Assembly: GCA_964510955.1 (NCBI GenBank)
Contig: CAZEDW010000044.1
Coordinates: 1-31,152, forward strand
Origin: JAFLCM01 sp964510955
GTDB lineage: Bacteria > Planctomycetota > Phycisphaerae > Phycisphaerales > UBA1924
Length of the DNA: 31,152 bases
Direction of reading: 5' to 3'
Below, one piece after another: positions 22,798 to 31,143 of this stretch (its first letter is position 1; every line of letters begins with the position of its first letter). The translations under genes were made by a program, and so were the position numbers. The notes below the pieces were generated by a model that had not been told where the DNA came from, did no database searches, and was given only the letters and a program-made list of their open reading frames with translations.

Positions 22798-22819
22798 GTT
22801 GGGGTCGGGAAAGCGGGCC

Positions 22820-25800
22820 TTGAATACCAGGAACCGAGTCATCACGGCGGCGGGCGGTGCGGGGCTGCTGGTCCTGCTGCTGTGGATTCCGCGCTGCGCC
22901 GATGAGGCGCCCGACGCGGGGCTTGCCTCGCGCGGCGGGCGCGGGCTGGTGGCCCCCAACCTCCCGGCGGGGACGGGCGCGCGTGGTCCGGGTGGGGCGG
23001 GCTTTGTCGCGGGCAGCAACTCGCTGCGCAACGGGCCGACGCTGGACCAACTGATCGCCGAGGGGCAGCGGAGGCAGGCGAGCGTGCCGACGGCCGCCCC
23101 GGCGGCTGCGAACCTGACCGCGCCACCGAGCTCGGCGGCGGCGCTGTTCGCCGGGGAGAAGGTGCCGCCGAGGATCGAGTCGCCGGCGCCGAGCAAGACG
23201 CCTTCGCGCCCTGGCAGAGCGGGCCCGGCGGCGCGGGGCGGGGCACCGCTCACGCAGCCGGCGCCGGCGCAGACGATCATCACCCAGCCGCAGGGGTTCA
23301 GTCCGCAGCAGGCGGCGGCGATGGCGCAGTCGATCGTGCAGTCGAGCCAGGCGCAGTTTCAGCAAGCGGCCGCTGGCGCGGGGCGCGGCGCAACGCCGTC
23401 GCAGACGCCGGGAACACCCACGAGCGGCGGCGGCCAGGCCACGCCCGGCGGCGGCGCGACGGGCGGCGGCTCGGGCCTGTTCGGGGGCGTTCCGTCCAAC
23501 GGCACCGGCGGGCTGTTCACCGGCGTCAGCGTGCCGACTTCGACGGGCACCACGGGCGGAACCACCGGCGGCACGTCCGGGGGCACATCTGGTGGGACGA
23601 CCGGCGGCGGTACTTCGGGCGGAGGAAGTTCCGGGGGCGGTACTGGTGGTGGGTCCGGGAGCGGGGGTGGTGGTGGGACTGGTGGAGGGTCCGGGGGGGG
23701 ATCCGGGGGTGGGTCCGGGGGAGGTTCCGGGGGAGGTTCCGGGGGAGGGACGACGACCAACGGTGTGCCGACCGTCGCGTCGCTGAGCGCGGGGCCGACG
23801 CTGCTGCTGTCCGGAGCGGCAGTCTCGCTCAACGCCGTTGGGGTGGCGGACCCCGATGTGTCCACGGGCGGGCGGGTGACGCGGGTGCAGTTTTTCCGGG
23901 ATTCGAACAACAGCGGCGCGCTGGACGCGGCGGACGAGCTGCTGGCGACGCTGACCGACGGGACCAACGGGTTCGGCGCGATCGTGACTTCGCAGGCGTC
24001 GTGGGGCAACGGGACGGTGCGGTTCTTCGCGCAGGCGCAGGACGACAAGGGCGCGCTGTCGGTCGCGGCGTCGGCCAGCGTGATCATCGACCGACCGCCG
24101 AGCGTGGGGGCGCTGGGCGCCAGCCCGGCGATCGCGGTGACGGGCGGGACGGTCACGCTGACGGCGACGCTGGTGACGGACCCCGATCCGCCGGGGGGCG
24201 CGGCGTCGAGCGTCGAGTTCTTCGTTGATTCGAACGGCAACGGCGTGTTCGACGCCGCGGACGCGCAGATCGGCGCCGCGTCGGTGAACGCAGGCGTCGC
24301 GTCGCTCGGCGTGGCGTTCCCCAGCCTGCTGCCGGGCGCCGCGGTGACGTACTTCGCACGGGCGCGGGATGAGCTGGGGGTGGTGGGCACGGCGCTGAGC
24401 GCGACGGTCCGGGGCGACAGCCTGCCGGTGATCGGCGCGGTGAACGCGTCGTCGCAGGTGGCCAACGCGGGCGCATCGGTCACGCTGACGGCGACCGGCG
24501 TCAGTGACGCCGATGGCGCCGGCAGCGGCGCGGGGCTGGCGCGGGTCGAGTTCTTCAGCGATTCGAACCTGAGCGGGAGCTTTGAGCAGGGGGCCGACAC
24601 CCTGCTGGCCTCGGTGGCGCTGGGCGGTTCGACGGCGTTCACGGTGGTCAACATCCCGGCGAACGCCGCGGGCACGCTGACGTACTTCGCGCGGGGCGTG
24701 GACCAGTTGAACGTGCCGGGCGTGGCGCAGGTGTGCAGCGTTCGGATCAACTTGGCGCCAGTGGTGGCGTCGCTGGGGGTCACGCCGGCGCTGGTCGAGC
24801 CGGGGGACACGCTGACGCTGAACGCCACGGGCGTTTCGGACACGGACCCCGCTCCGGGGGCGCTGGCCAAGGTCGAGTTCTTCCTCGACGGCAATGACGA
24901 CGGCGTGCTGGACGCGAGCGACACGCTGGTGGGGACGGTGACGGGGGCCGGGGCGACGGCGTCGGTCTCGGTGCAGGCGCCGGCGGGCGCGTCGGGGACG
25001 ACGCGGTATTTCGCCCGGGCGACCGATGGGCTGGCGCTGCTGAGCCCGGCCGCCGCCGCGACGACGGTTGTGAACCGACCGCCCTCGGTGACGGGCCTGA
25101 CGGCCTCTGCTGCGCCGCGGGTGCTGGCGCCGATCACGCTGAACGCGACGGCGACCGATGGCGACGTCGCGCCGGATCAGGTTGCCCAGGTCGAGTTCTT
25201 CAGGGACGTGGACAACGACGGGGTCGTGACGCCGGGGACGGACGAGGCGCTGGGGACCGATACCGACGGGAGCGACGGGTTCTCGCTGACGATCGGCGAG
25301 GCGCCGGCGAGCTTTTCTCCCACGCTGCGGGCGCTGGCGCGGGCCACCGACACGCGGGGGGTCGTGAGCACGGTGTTCGCCGCGGCGATCGCGGTGGGGC
25401 CCTTCCCCGACAGCGTGCTGCGCGTGCGTGCCTCGGCCCCGGCGGGTGGCGACGGGCTGAGTTTCGCAGGGGCCTTCAACAGTCTGTCGGCGGCGCTGGG
25501 CGTGGCGCCGCGGACTGGCGGGGTGGTTCAGGAGATATGGATGACCGGCGGCACCTACGCGGGCGGGGTGGTGCTGCCCTCGTCGCTGAAAGTTCTGGGC
25601 GGGTTCGCGGGCACCGAGAGCGCGGCGTCGCAGCGCGATTGGGCGGCGAACGTGACGGTCATTGATGGGGGCGGCGCGGGGCGGGTTCTTGACATCCCGG
25701 CCGGCGCGCCGGGTGCCGTGATCGACGGGGTGGTGATCCAGGGCGGCGCGGCGGATTCGGGGGCGGGCGTCCGGAGCGCGGCGATCGCGCCGGTCATCGC

Positions 25801-26581
25801 CAACGTGATCTTCCGCAACAACGCCGGGGCCGCGGGCGCCGGGGCTCTGACGGTGCTGAATGCATCGAGCGGCGCGGCGCGGGTGGTGAACTGCCTGTTC
25901 ACCAGCAACACAAGCTCGGGCGGCGCCGGGGCGGTTGTGCTGGACAACTCGGCGGGCGTGCTGTTCGCGAACAACACCGTGGCGGGGAACACGTCGGCGG
26001 CGGGGTTCGGGGCGGTCCACGTGAGCAACGCGTCGGCGAGCGTGAGCAACGCGATCATCGCGTTTAACGTCGGGGGCGGCGGGCTGTCGGCTTCGGGCGG
26101 CGCGGCGCCGGCGCTGGTGAGCAACAATGTGTTCTCCAACGCCGCCTTCGCGTATCAGGGCGTGGCGCAGGGCGCGACGGACATCACGACCGACCCGAGG
26201 TTCGTGAACCGGCCGGGCGGCGACTTCCGGCTCGGGGCCGGGTCGCCGTGCATTGATTCAGGGGCCAACAGCGTGCCGGCACCGGCCGAGTTCGCGTTTG
26301 ACCTGGCCCACAAGCCGCGCCGGTCGGTGGGGTCGCCGGGCGGCTCGGCGGTGATTGATCGCGGGGCGTTCGAGGCGGCGTGCACGGCGCCGGCGTGCTC
26401 GGGGGACCTGAACGGCGACGCGAGGGTTGACACGGCCGACCTGGTGTCGCTGCTGGGCCGGTTTGGGCAGAGCGTGGCTCCCGGGTCGACGGGCGACTTG
26501 AACGCCGACGGGTTGGTCAACACGGCGGACCTGGTGCTGCTCCTGGGGCGGTTCGGGCAGACCTGCCCGGTGTGTCCATAA
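22820..26581 (+). CDS. Very large surface protein: Gly-rich linker, five Ig-like repeats, beta-helix, dockerin-like module
   Basis: 1253 residues if TTG 22820 is the start; TTG 22799 and GTG 22685 are alternatives. The N-terminus (NTRNRVITAAGG then GLLVLLLWI) is a signal anchor or signal peptide. Residues about 30-240 are Ala/Pro/Gln-rich and low complexity. A Gly/Ser/Thr linker lies at about 240-312 (GGTSGG and GGGSGGG runs). Five Ig-like repeats of about 108 residues span 315-860, each with an FF.D.N..G..D..D segment that looks like a calcium loop. A right-handed beta-helix follows at about 860-1190, ending with the choice-of-anchor-Q-like motif FRLGAGSPCIDSGAN. The dockerin-like pair is at 1192-1253; its first loop DLNGDARVDTAD has Ala for the usual Gly, its second is DLNADGLVNTAD, and it ends in CPVCP. 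Beta-helices of this type often bind or cleave polysaccharides; no catalytic residues could be assigned. Confidence 0.87.
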   Translation: MNTRNRVITAAGGAGLLVLLLWIPRCADEAPDAGLASRGGRGLVAPNLPAGTGARGPGGAGFVAGSNSLRNGPTLDQLIAEGQRRQASVPTAAPAAANLTAPPSSAAALFAGEKVPPRIESPAPSKTPSRPGRAGPAARGGAPLTQPAPAQTIITQPQGFSPQQAAAMAQSIVQSSQAQFQQAAAGAGRGATPSQTPGTPTSGGGQATPGGGATGGGSGLFGGVPSNGTGGLFTGVSVPTSTGTTGGTTGGTSGGTSGGTTGGGTSGGGSSGGGTGGGSGSGGGGGTGGGSGGGSGGGSGGGSGGGSGGGTTTNGVPTVASLSAGPTLLLSGAAVSLNAVGVADPDVSTGGRVTRVQFFRDSNNSGALDAADELLATLTDGTNGFGAIVTSQASWGNGTVRFFAQAQDDKGALSVAASASVIIDRPPSVGALGASPAIAVTGGTVTLTATLVTDPDPPGGAASSVEFFVDSNGNGVFDAADAQIGAASVNAGVASLGVAFPSLLPGAAVTYFARARDELGVVGTALSATVRGDSLPVIGAVNASSQVANAGASVTLTATGVSDADGAGSGAGLARVEFFSDSNLSGSFEQGADTLLASVALGGSTAFTVVNIPANAAGTLTYFARGVDQLNVPGVAQVCSVRINLAPVVASLGVTPALVEPGDTLTLNATGVSDTDPAPGALAKVEFFLDGNDDGVLDASDTLVGTVTGAGATASVSVQAPAGASGTTRYFARATDGLALLSPAAAATTVVNRPPSVTGLTASAAPRVLAPITLNATATDGDVAPDQVAQVEFFRDVDNDGVVTPGTDEALGTDTDGSDGFSLTIGEAPASFSPTLRALARATDTRGVVSTVFAAAIAVGPFPDSVLRVRASAPAGGDGLSFAGAFNSLSAALGVAPRTGGVVQEIWMTGGTYAGGVVLPSSLKVLGGFAGTESAASQRDWAANVTVIDGGGAGRVLDIPAGAPGAVIDGVVIQGGAADSGAGVRSAAIAPVIANVIFRNNAGAAGAGALTVLNASSGAARVVNCLFTSNTSSGGAGAVVLDNSAGVLFANNTVAGNTSAAGFGAVHVSNASASVSNAIIAFNVGGGGLSASGGAAPALVSNNVFSNAAFAYQGVAQGATDITTDPRFVNRPGGDFRLGAGSPCIDSGANSVPAPAEFAFDLAHKPRRSVGSPGGSAVIDRGAFEAACTAPACSGDLNGDARVDTADLVSLLGRFGQSVAPGSTGDLNADGLVNTADLVLLLGRFGQTCPVCP
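23641..23750 (+). repeat. G-rich simple-sequence tract inside the beta-helix gene
   Basis: Tandem 12-nt units (TCCGGGGGAGGT and close variants) encode the Gly-Ser linker. One uninterrupted run of eight G lies at 23693-23700, and there are several five-G runs. The tract is prone to slippage and is a candidate G-quadruplex on the coding strand. A one- or two-base change would put all downstream domains out of frame. Confidence 0.8.
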
Positions 26582-26775
26582 GCCGCCGGGGGCAGCAGCC
26601 CGGGGTCGGGAAGACGTTGGAGGCCGGGGAATGGGGTTAGGGGTTTGTCTCCCGAAAAAGGTTTCACCGGATGGGAACACGGGGGTTCCCAAGGGGACCA
26701 ACAAGCCTCACAATGCGTAGAGCAGATCAGGGACTTTTGTCTGACAGTTCGGACCCAGCAGGAGAGACGACCGCC

Positions 26776-29169
26776 ATGCCGACCGCCCGTGCTATCGCCG
26801 CCGTTGTTGTGACCGCCTCGGGGCTGACGTCCGCGGCGCTGGGTGCCTCGCCGGTGACGCGGTTCGCGGGGCGTGAGGCGCCGATGCACGAGGCCCCCGT
26901 GGTGGCGGGCGTGCTGAAGCCGGACGCGGCGCGGGGGTCGTATGGGGGGGCGGCGGCGGTCGGGATTGACGCGGCGGCGTACGCGGCGCTGCGGAACGCC
27001 GAGCTGGCGGTTGTTCCCGGCGTGACGCTGGACGCGGCGCGGGGGATCAGGGCCGACCTGGAGCTGGAGCGGTTCGAGGTGTTCACGCCCGACGCGAGGC
27101 TGGTGGTGGTGACGCCCCAGGGGGAGATCGAGACGCCCCGGCCGGACATGCAGTTGTGGCGCGGCGCGGTGACGGGCGACGCGGATTCGCGGGTGTTCCT
27201 GGCGATCACGCCCGAGCGGGTGGACGGGTACATCGTCAGGGGCGGCGAGACGTTCGTGGTTTCGAGCGGGCCGGCGGGCGCGCCGGGCGCGTTCATCACC
27301 GGGGCGCGGAGCGCCGCGGGGGCGGCGCTGCAGTTCGCGCCGACGGTGTGCGACGGGGCGGTGTTGCCGCCGGGCATCCAGGCGCCGGCACCGAACGCGC
27401 GCGCGGCGAACAGCGGCGAGCGGGCCAACTGGACGTGCAAGCAGTTCCGGGTTGCGGTCGATACCGACAACGAGTTCCAGGCCCGCCTGGGGACGGTGAC
27501 GGCGGCGCAGAACTACGCGACGCTCATCATCGCCGCGGAATCGGAGATCTATCAGCGCGACGTCAACATCGCGCTGAAGCTGAGCTACCTTCGCATCTGG
27601 ACGACGCCCGACCCGTGGACGGGGGCGGACAACCCCTCGCAGCTCAACGAGTTCCTGAACTACTGGAACGCGAACATGAGCGGCGTGCAGCGCGAGGTGG
27701 CCCACCTGATGTCCACGCGGAACCTCGGGGGCGGCATCGCCTACCTGCAGGCCATCTGCACCGGCGCGGGCTACGGCGTGTCGGCGAACCTCAACGGCTT
27801 CTTCCCGTACCCGCTGGTGGACCACAACGGCAGCAACTGGGACATCAACGTCGTCAGCCACGAGATGGGGCACAACTTCGGCACCGGGCACACCCACGAG
27901 AGCAACTGGTACAACCCGATCATCGACGGCTGCGGGCTGGCGTACGTGGGCGGTGTGCAGGACTGCTCGCAGGCGTTCGCGCTGGGGTCGATCATGTCGT
28001 ACTGCCACATCTGCCCCGGGGGCATGAGCAACCTCACGCTCGACTTCGGTCCGCGCGTCGAGACCGTCATCCGCAACTGGGTGGACGGCGGGGCGTCGTT
28101 CTGCGGTTCGGCGCTGCCGTCGGTCGCGAGCAATCCCTCGGCGGCGAGCGTTGACGAGGGCGACCCGGTGACGCTGACCGCCTCGTTCAACACCTTCGGC
28201 ACGGTGGCCTATCAGTGGCGGCGCAACGGGCAGAACCTGAGCAACGGCGGGCGGTTCAGCGGCGTCAACACGGCCTCGCTGACGATCACGCCGACGCAGA
28301 CGGGCGACACCGGCAACTATGACCTTGTCGTGACCGGCACGTGCGGGCAGGGGGTGACGCAGAGCGCGCCGGTGAGCGTGAACCCGACGTGCCCGCAGGG
28401 CCAGGATCGTCCGACGATTACGCAGAATCCGTCGGGCGCGTCGCGCGTCGAGGGGCAGAGCGTGTCGTTCAACGTCGCCGCCACCGGGACGGGTCAACTG
28501 ACATTCCGCTGGCGCAAGGGCGTGACCGACCTGAACGACGGCGGGGCGATCAGCGGTGCAACCACGCAGACGCTCACGATCAACCCCGTGGTCGTCGGCG
28601 ATACGGGCCTGTACAACTGCGTGGTGCAGGGGCCGCAGTGCCGGACGACCTCGGCCTCGGCGACGCTGACCGTGACGCCGCCGCCCCCGGGCGGCTTTGC
28701 GCTGCTCAGCCCGGCGCCGGGCGCGGTGCAGGTGCCGACGAACTCGTCGTTTGACTGGGACGACGCCGCGGGGGCGGTGTACTACCGCTTCGTGCTCGAC
28801 AACAACAGTGATTTCTCCAGCCCGCTGATCGACATCTCCAACCTCACCCAGAGCACCGCGAACGTGTCGCCCGGCACGCTGCAGGGCTCGACGACGTACT
28901 ACTGGAAGGTGGAGGCGACCAACGACTTCGGCCTGACGCAGTCGAGCCCGGCGAGCGCGAGCTTCACGACGTACGTGCCGCCGCCGGCGTGCACGGCGGA
29001 CTTTGACGGCAACCACGCGGTGAACACGACCGACCTGGCGCTGATGCTGGGGGTGTTCGGTCACACGGTGCAGCCGTTCTCGCTGGGTGACCTGAACGGC
29101 GATGGGGTCGTGAGCACGCCCGATCTGATCGCGATGCTGGCGCAGTTCGGGCGGACGGATTGCCCGTAA
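26776..29169 (+). CDS. Secreted reprolysin-like (M12-type) metzincin protease with Ig, FN3 and dockerin-like modules
   Basis: 797 residues from ATG 26776, with AGGAGAG about 10 nt upstream. The signal peptide is about residues 1-24. A propeptide-like region extends to about residue 218. The catalytic domain (218-440) carries HEMGHNFGTGHTHE (His362, Glu363, His366, His372) and a Met-turn GSIMSYCHICPGG, the reprolysin/adamalysin arrangement with a Cys-rich neighbourhood. Two I-set-like Ig domains follow at about 447-535 and 540-634 (the D.G.Y signature is visible as TGNYDLVV and TGLYNCVV). An FN3-like domain at 635-735 resembles that of the upstream protease. The dockerin-like module (738-797) has a degenerate first loop, DFDGNHAVNTTD, a good second loop DLNGDGVVSTPD, and ends in DCP. 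The frame is open further upstream, but the signal peptide fixes the start. Confidence 0.92.
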   Translation: MPTARAIAAVVVTASGLTSAALGASPVTRFAGREAPMHEAPVVAGVLKPDAARGSYGGAAAVGIDAAAYAALRNAELAVVPGVTLDAARGIRADLELERFEVFTPDARLVVVTPQGEIETPRPDMQLWRGAVTGDADSRVFLAITPERVDGYIVRGGETFVVSSGPAGAPGAFITGARSAAGAALQFAPTVCDGAVLPPGIQAPAPNARAANSGERANWTCKQFRVAVDTDNEFQARLGTVTAAQNYATLIIAAESEIYQRDVNIALKLSYLRIWTTPDPWTGADNPSQLNEFLNYWNANMSGVQREVAHLMSTRNLGGGIAYLQAICTGAGYGVSANLNGFFPYPLVDHNGSNWDINVVSHEMGHNFGTGHTHESNWYNPIIDGCGLAYVGGVQDCSQAFALGSIMSYCHICPGGMSNLTLDFGPRVETVIRNWVDGGASFCGSALPSVASNPSAASVDEGDPVTLTASFNTFGTVAYQWRRNGQNLSNGGRFSGVNTASLTITPTQTGDTGNYDLVVTGTCGQGVTQSAPVSVNPTCPQGQDRPTITQNPSGASRVEGQSVSFNVAATGTGQLTFRWRKGVTDLNDGGAISGATTQTLTINPVVVGDTGLYNCVVQGPQCRTTSASATLTVTPPPPGGFALLSPAPGAVQVPTNSSFDWDDAAGAVYYRFVLDNNSDFSSPLIDISNLTQSTANVSPGTLQGSTTYYWKVEATNDFGLTQSSPASASFTTYVPPPACTADFDGNHAVNTTDLALMLGVFGHTVQPFSLGDLNGDGVVSTPDLIAMLAQFGRTDCP

Positions 29170-29213
29170 CCTCTCGCGCAACTTCCGAGCCGTCGGGGTG
29201 AGGTTGGGGCGGC

Positions 29214-29219
29214 TTTAAT
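29214..29219 (+). promoter_or_regulatory. Putative -10 element for radA (near-leaderless)
   Basis: TTTAAT lies 12 nt before ATG 29232, leaving a leader of about 5 nt. No Shine-Dalgarno sequence is present (GCGCCCGCCACG). No -35 at proper spacing was recognised. Confidence 0.4.
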
Positions 29220-29231
29220 GCGCCCGCCACG

Positions 29232-30707
29232 ATGCCAAAGCCCCGCCTCACCTACGTCTGCCGTTCGTGCGGCTCGGTCCAGTCTCGCTGGATGGGCAAG
29301 TGCCCGGCGTGCGGGTCGTGGGATTCGCTGGAAGAGTTCCGGGTGAGCAAGGCGGCATCCGCCGACACGCACAAGGGGCTGGCGGTCGAGGCATGGGCGG
29401 TGTACTCGCCTTCCGGGGGGGAGGGGGGCGAGCCGCCCGAGACGCTGCTGGAGCCGCCGACGGCCAGGCCGATCAGCGAGGCGAGCGGCGAGGCGCTGCC
29501 GGGGCGGGTTTCCACTGGAATCGGCGAGTTTGATCGCGTGCTGGGAGGCGGGATCGTGCCTGGCTCGGCGATCCTGCTCGGCGGCGATCCCGGCATCGGC
29601 AAGTCCACGCTGATGCTCCAGGCGCTCGGCGCCATGTCGTCGCCGGGGAGGACACTGCAGCAGAACCTGGGGCACAAAGACGGGATCCGCACGCTGTATG
29701 TGACCAGCGAGGAGTCGGCGGACCAGGTGCGCCTGCGGGCGCACCGCCTGGGGGTGCGTGAGAGCGAGCACTTGTACGTGCTGGCGGACACGAATCTGGC
29801 CCGCATCGTCGAGCAGGCGCGGCGGGTGCGCCCGGCGGTGATCGCCATCGACTCGATCCAGATGGTCTACAAGGGAGACCTGGACGCGTCGCCGGGGACG
29901 ATCCCGCAACTGAGGCGGTGCTGCACGGACCTGGTGTACCTGGCCAAGGCCACCGGGACGGCGGTGGTCCTGGTGGGGCATGTGACCAAGGACGGCCAGC
30001 TCGCCGGGCCGCGCTTGCTGGAACACCTGGTGGACGTGGTGCTGTATTTCGAGGGAGACCGCTACCACGCGCACCGGGTGGTTCGGGCCATCAAGAACCG
30101 GTTCGGGACGACGCTGGAGATCGGCCTCTTCGAGATGTCGGGCGGCGGGCTGGTGGAGGTGCCCGACGGGGCGAGCGTGGCGGCGGGTGCGCTGGGCGCG
30201 GGGCCGCGGCCGGGGAGCGTGGTGTGCCCGGCGCTCACGGGCAGCCGGTGCGTGCTGGTGGAGATGCAGGCGCTGACGGCGATGGGCTTCCCTGGCGCCG
30301 TCAAACGAAAGACCAGCGGCGTCGACGCCGGGCGGGTGGCGATGATCCTGGCGGTGCTGGAGCAACACGCGGGCCTCAGGCTGTACGACCGCGACGTGTT
30401 CGCCAGCAGCGTGGGCGGGATCCGCGTGACCGAGCCGGCGGCGGACCTGGCGCTGGCGCTGGCGGTGGCGGGGGCGTTTCACAAGCGGTCGCTGGGCGAT
30501 GTACCGACGGCGGCGGTGGGAGAGGTGGGGCTGGGCGGCGAGATCAGGCCGGTGAATCAGATGGAGGCGCGGGTGCGGGAGGCGGCGCGGCTGGGGTACA
30601 AGAGGCTGCTGGTGCCGACGGGGGCGGGCGCGAAGGCTCGGGCGCCCGAGGGAATGGAAATCGTGGCGTGCGACACGCTGAACAAAGCGGTGGCGTGGCT
30701 CGCGTGA
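29232..30707 (+). CDS. radA: DNA repair protein RadA (Sms), branch migration ATPase
   Basis: 491 residues from ATG 29232. RadA is a RecA-like, DnaB-type helicase that drives branch migration of recombination intermediates in the cytoplasm. The N-terminal zinc finger is C10-x2-C13-x10-C24-x2-C27 (VCRSCG and KCPACG). The RecA-like core has Walker A GGDPGIGKST (Lys124), Walker B-like PAVIAIDSIQM and the RadA-specific KNRFG motif (Lys288). The C-terminal third is the Lon-protease-like domain (RKTSGVDAGRVAMILAVLEQ, then the GLGGEIRPVNQ segment). All expected parts are present and the length is slightly above the usual 450-460, with the extra residues in the linker after the zinc finger. It is followed after 28 nt by the EVE-domain gene and is probably co-transcribed. 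Confidence 0.96.
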   Translation: MPKPRLTYVCRSCGSVQSRWMGKCPACGSWDSLEEFRVSKAASADTHKGLAVEAWAVYSPSGGEGGEPPETLLEPPTARPISEASGEALPGRVSTGIGEFDRVLGGGIVPGSAILLGGDPGIGKSTLMLQALGAMSSPGRTLQQNLGHKDGIRTLYVTSEESADQVRLRAHRLGVRESEHLYVLADTNLARIVEQARRVRPAVIAIDSIQMVYKGDLDASPGTIPQLRRCCTDLVYLAKATGTAVVLVGHVTKDGQLAGPRLLEHLVDVVLYFEGDRYHAHRVVRAIKNRFGTTLEIGLFEMSGGGLVEVPDGASVAAGALGAGPRPGSVVCPALTGSRCVLVEMQALTAMGFPGAVKRKTSGVDAGRVAMILAVLEQHAGLRLYDRDVFASSVGGIRVTEPAADLALALAVAGAFHKRSLGDVPTAAVGEVGLGGEIRPVNQMEARVREAARLGYKRLLVPTGAGAKARAPEGMEIVACDTLNKAVAWLA

Positions 30708-30735
30708 TGCCGGAAGGGAAAACGGAGTCGAAGCC

Positions 30736-31143
30736 ATGGCGACCTATCTCTTCAAGACTGAACCCGGCGAGTACAGCTTTGACGACCTCGTGCGCGACAA
30801 GCGCACGGCGTGGACGGGCGTGACCAACGCGCAGGCACTGATCGCGCTGCGCCAGTGCGCGAAGGGCGATGAGGTGCTGATCTACCACACCGGCGATGTG
30901 AAGGCGGTGGTGGGGTTGGCGAAGGTGGTGAAGGGGGCGTACCCGGACCCGGGCGCGGGTGATCCGAAGCTGGTGGCGGTGGACATCGCGCCTGTGCGGG
31001 CGGCGGGCACGCCGGTCACGCTGGCGGCGATCAAGGGTGACGCGCGGTTCAAGGACTTTCTCCTGGTGCGGAACTCGCGGCTGAGCGTGATGGCGGTGCC
31101 GGCGGGGGTGGACGCGGCGATTCGGGGGATGGCCGGGCTCTAG
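30736..31143 (+). CDS. EVE-domain protein
   Basis: 135 residues from ATG 30736, with GGAG 9 nt upstream. A single EVE domain covers the whole protein: TYLFKTEPGEYSFDDL at the start, AWTGVTNAQA in the middle, GDEVLIYHTGD, then FKDFLLVRNSRLSVMAVP at the end. EVE domains belong to the PUA-like fold and bind modified bases in nucleic acids, typically 5-methylcytosine-type DNA or RNA; small stand-alone bacterial members are common and poorly studied. It lies 28 nt after radA, suggesting co-transcription. It ends 9 nt before the window edge and is complete. Confidence 0.93.
   Translation: MATYLFKTEPGEYSFDDLVRDKRTAWTGVTNAQALIALRQCAKGDEVLIYHTGDVKAVVGLAKVVKGAYPDPGAGDPKLVAVDIAPVRAAGTPVTLAAIKGDARFKDFLLVRNSRLSVMAVPAGVDAAIRGMAGL

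Noticed and set aside
23540..23755. CRISPR or minisatellite interpretation of the repeated G-rich tract
   Set aside because: There are no spacers of constant length and no cas genes. The repeat is in frame and encodes a Gly-Ser linker.
22430..26020. Long minus-strand open frame of about 1196 codons
   Set aside because: It is antisense to the beta-helix gene, is Arg/His/Pro-rich throughout with no domain, and is explained by the high G+C content. The plus strand has clear Ig-like, beta-helix and dockerin-like domains.
26673..26690. GGGAAC/GTTCCC hairpin as terminator of the beta-helix gene
   Set aside because: The stem is 6 bp with a 6-nt loop and is followed by AAGGGGACC, with no T-run.
26155..29181. 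Minus-strand open frame of about 1008 codons
   Set aside because: It is antisense to the reprolysin-like protease, which has full catalytic motifs; the minus product is Arg/His-rich with no recognisable domain.
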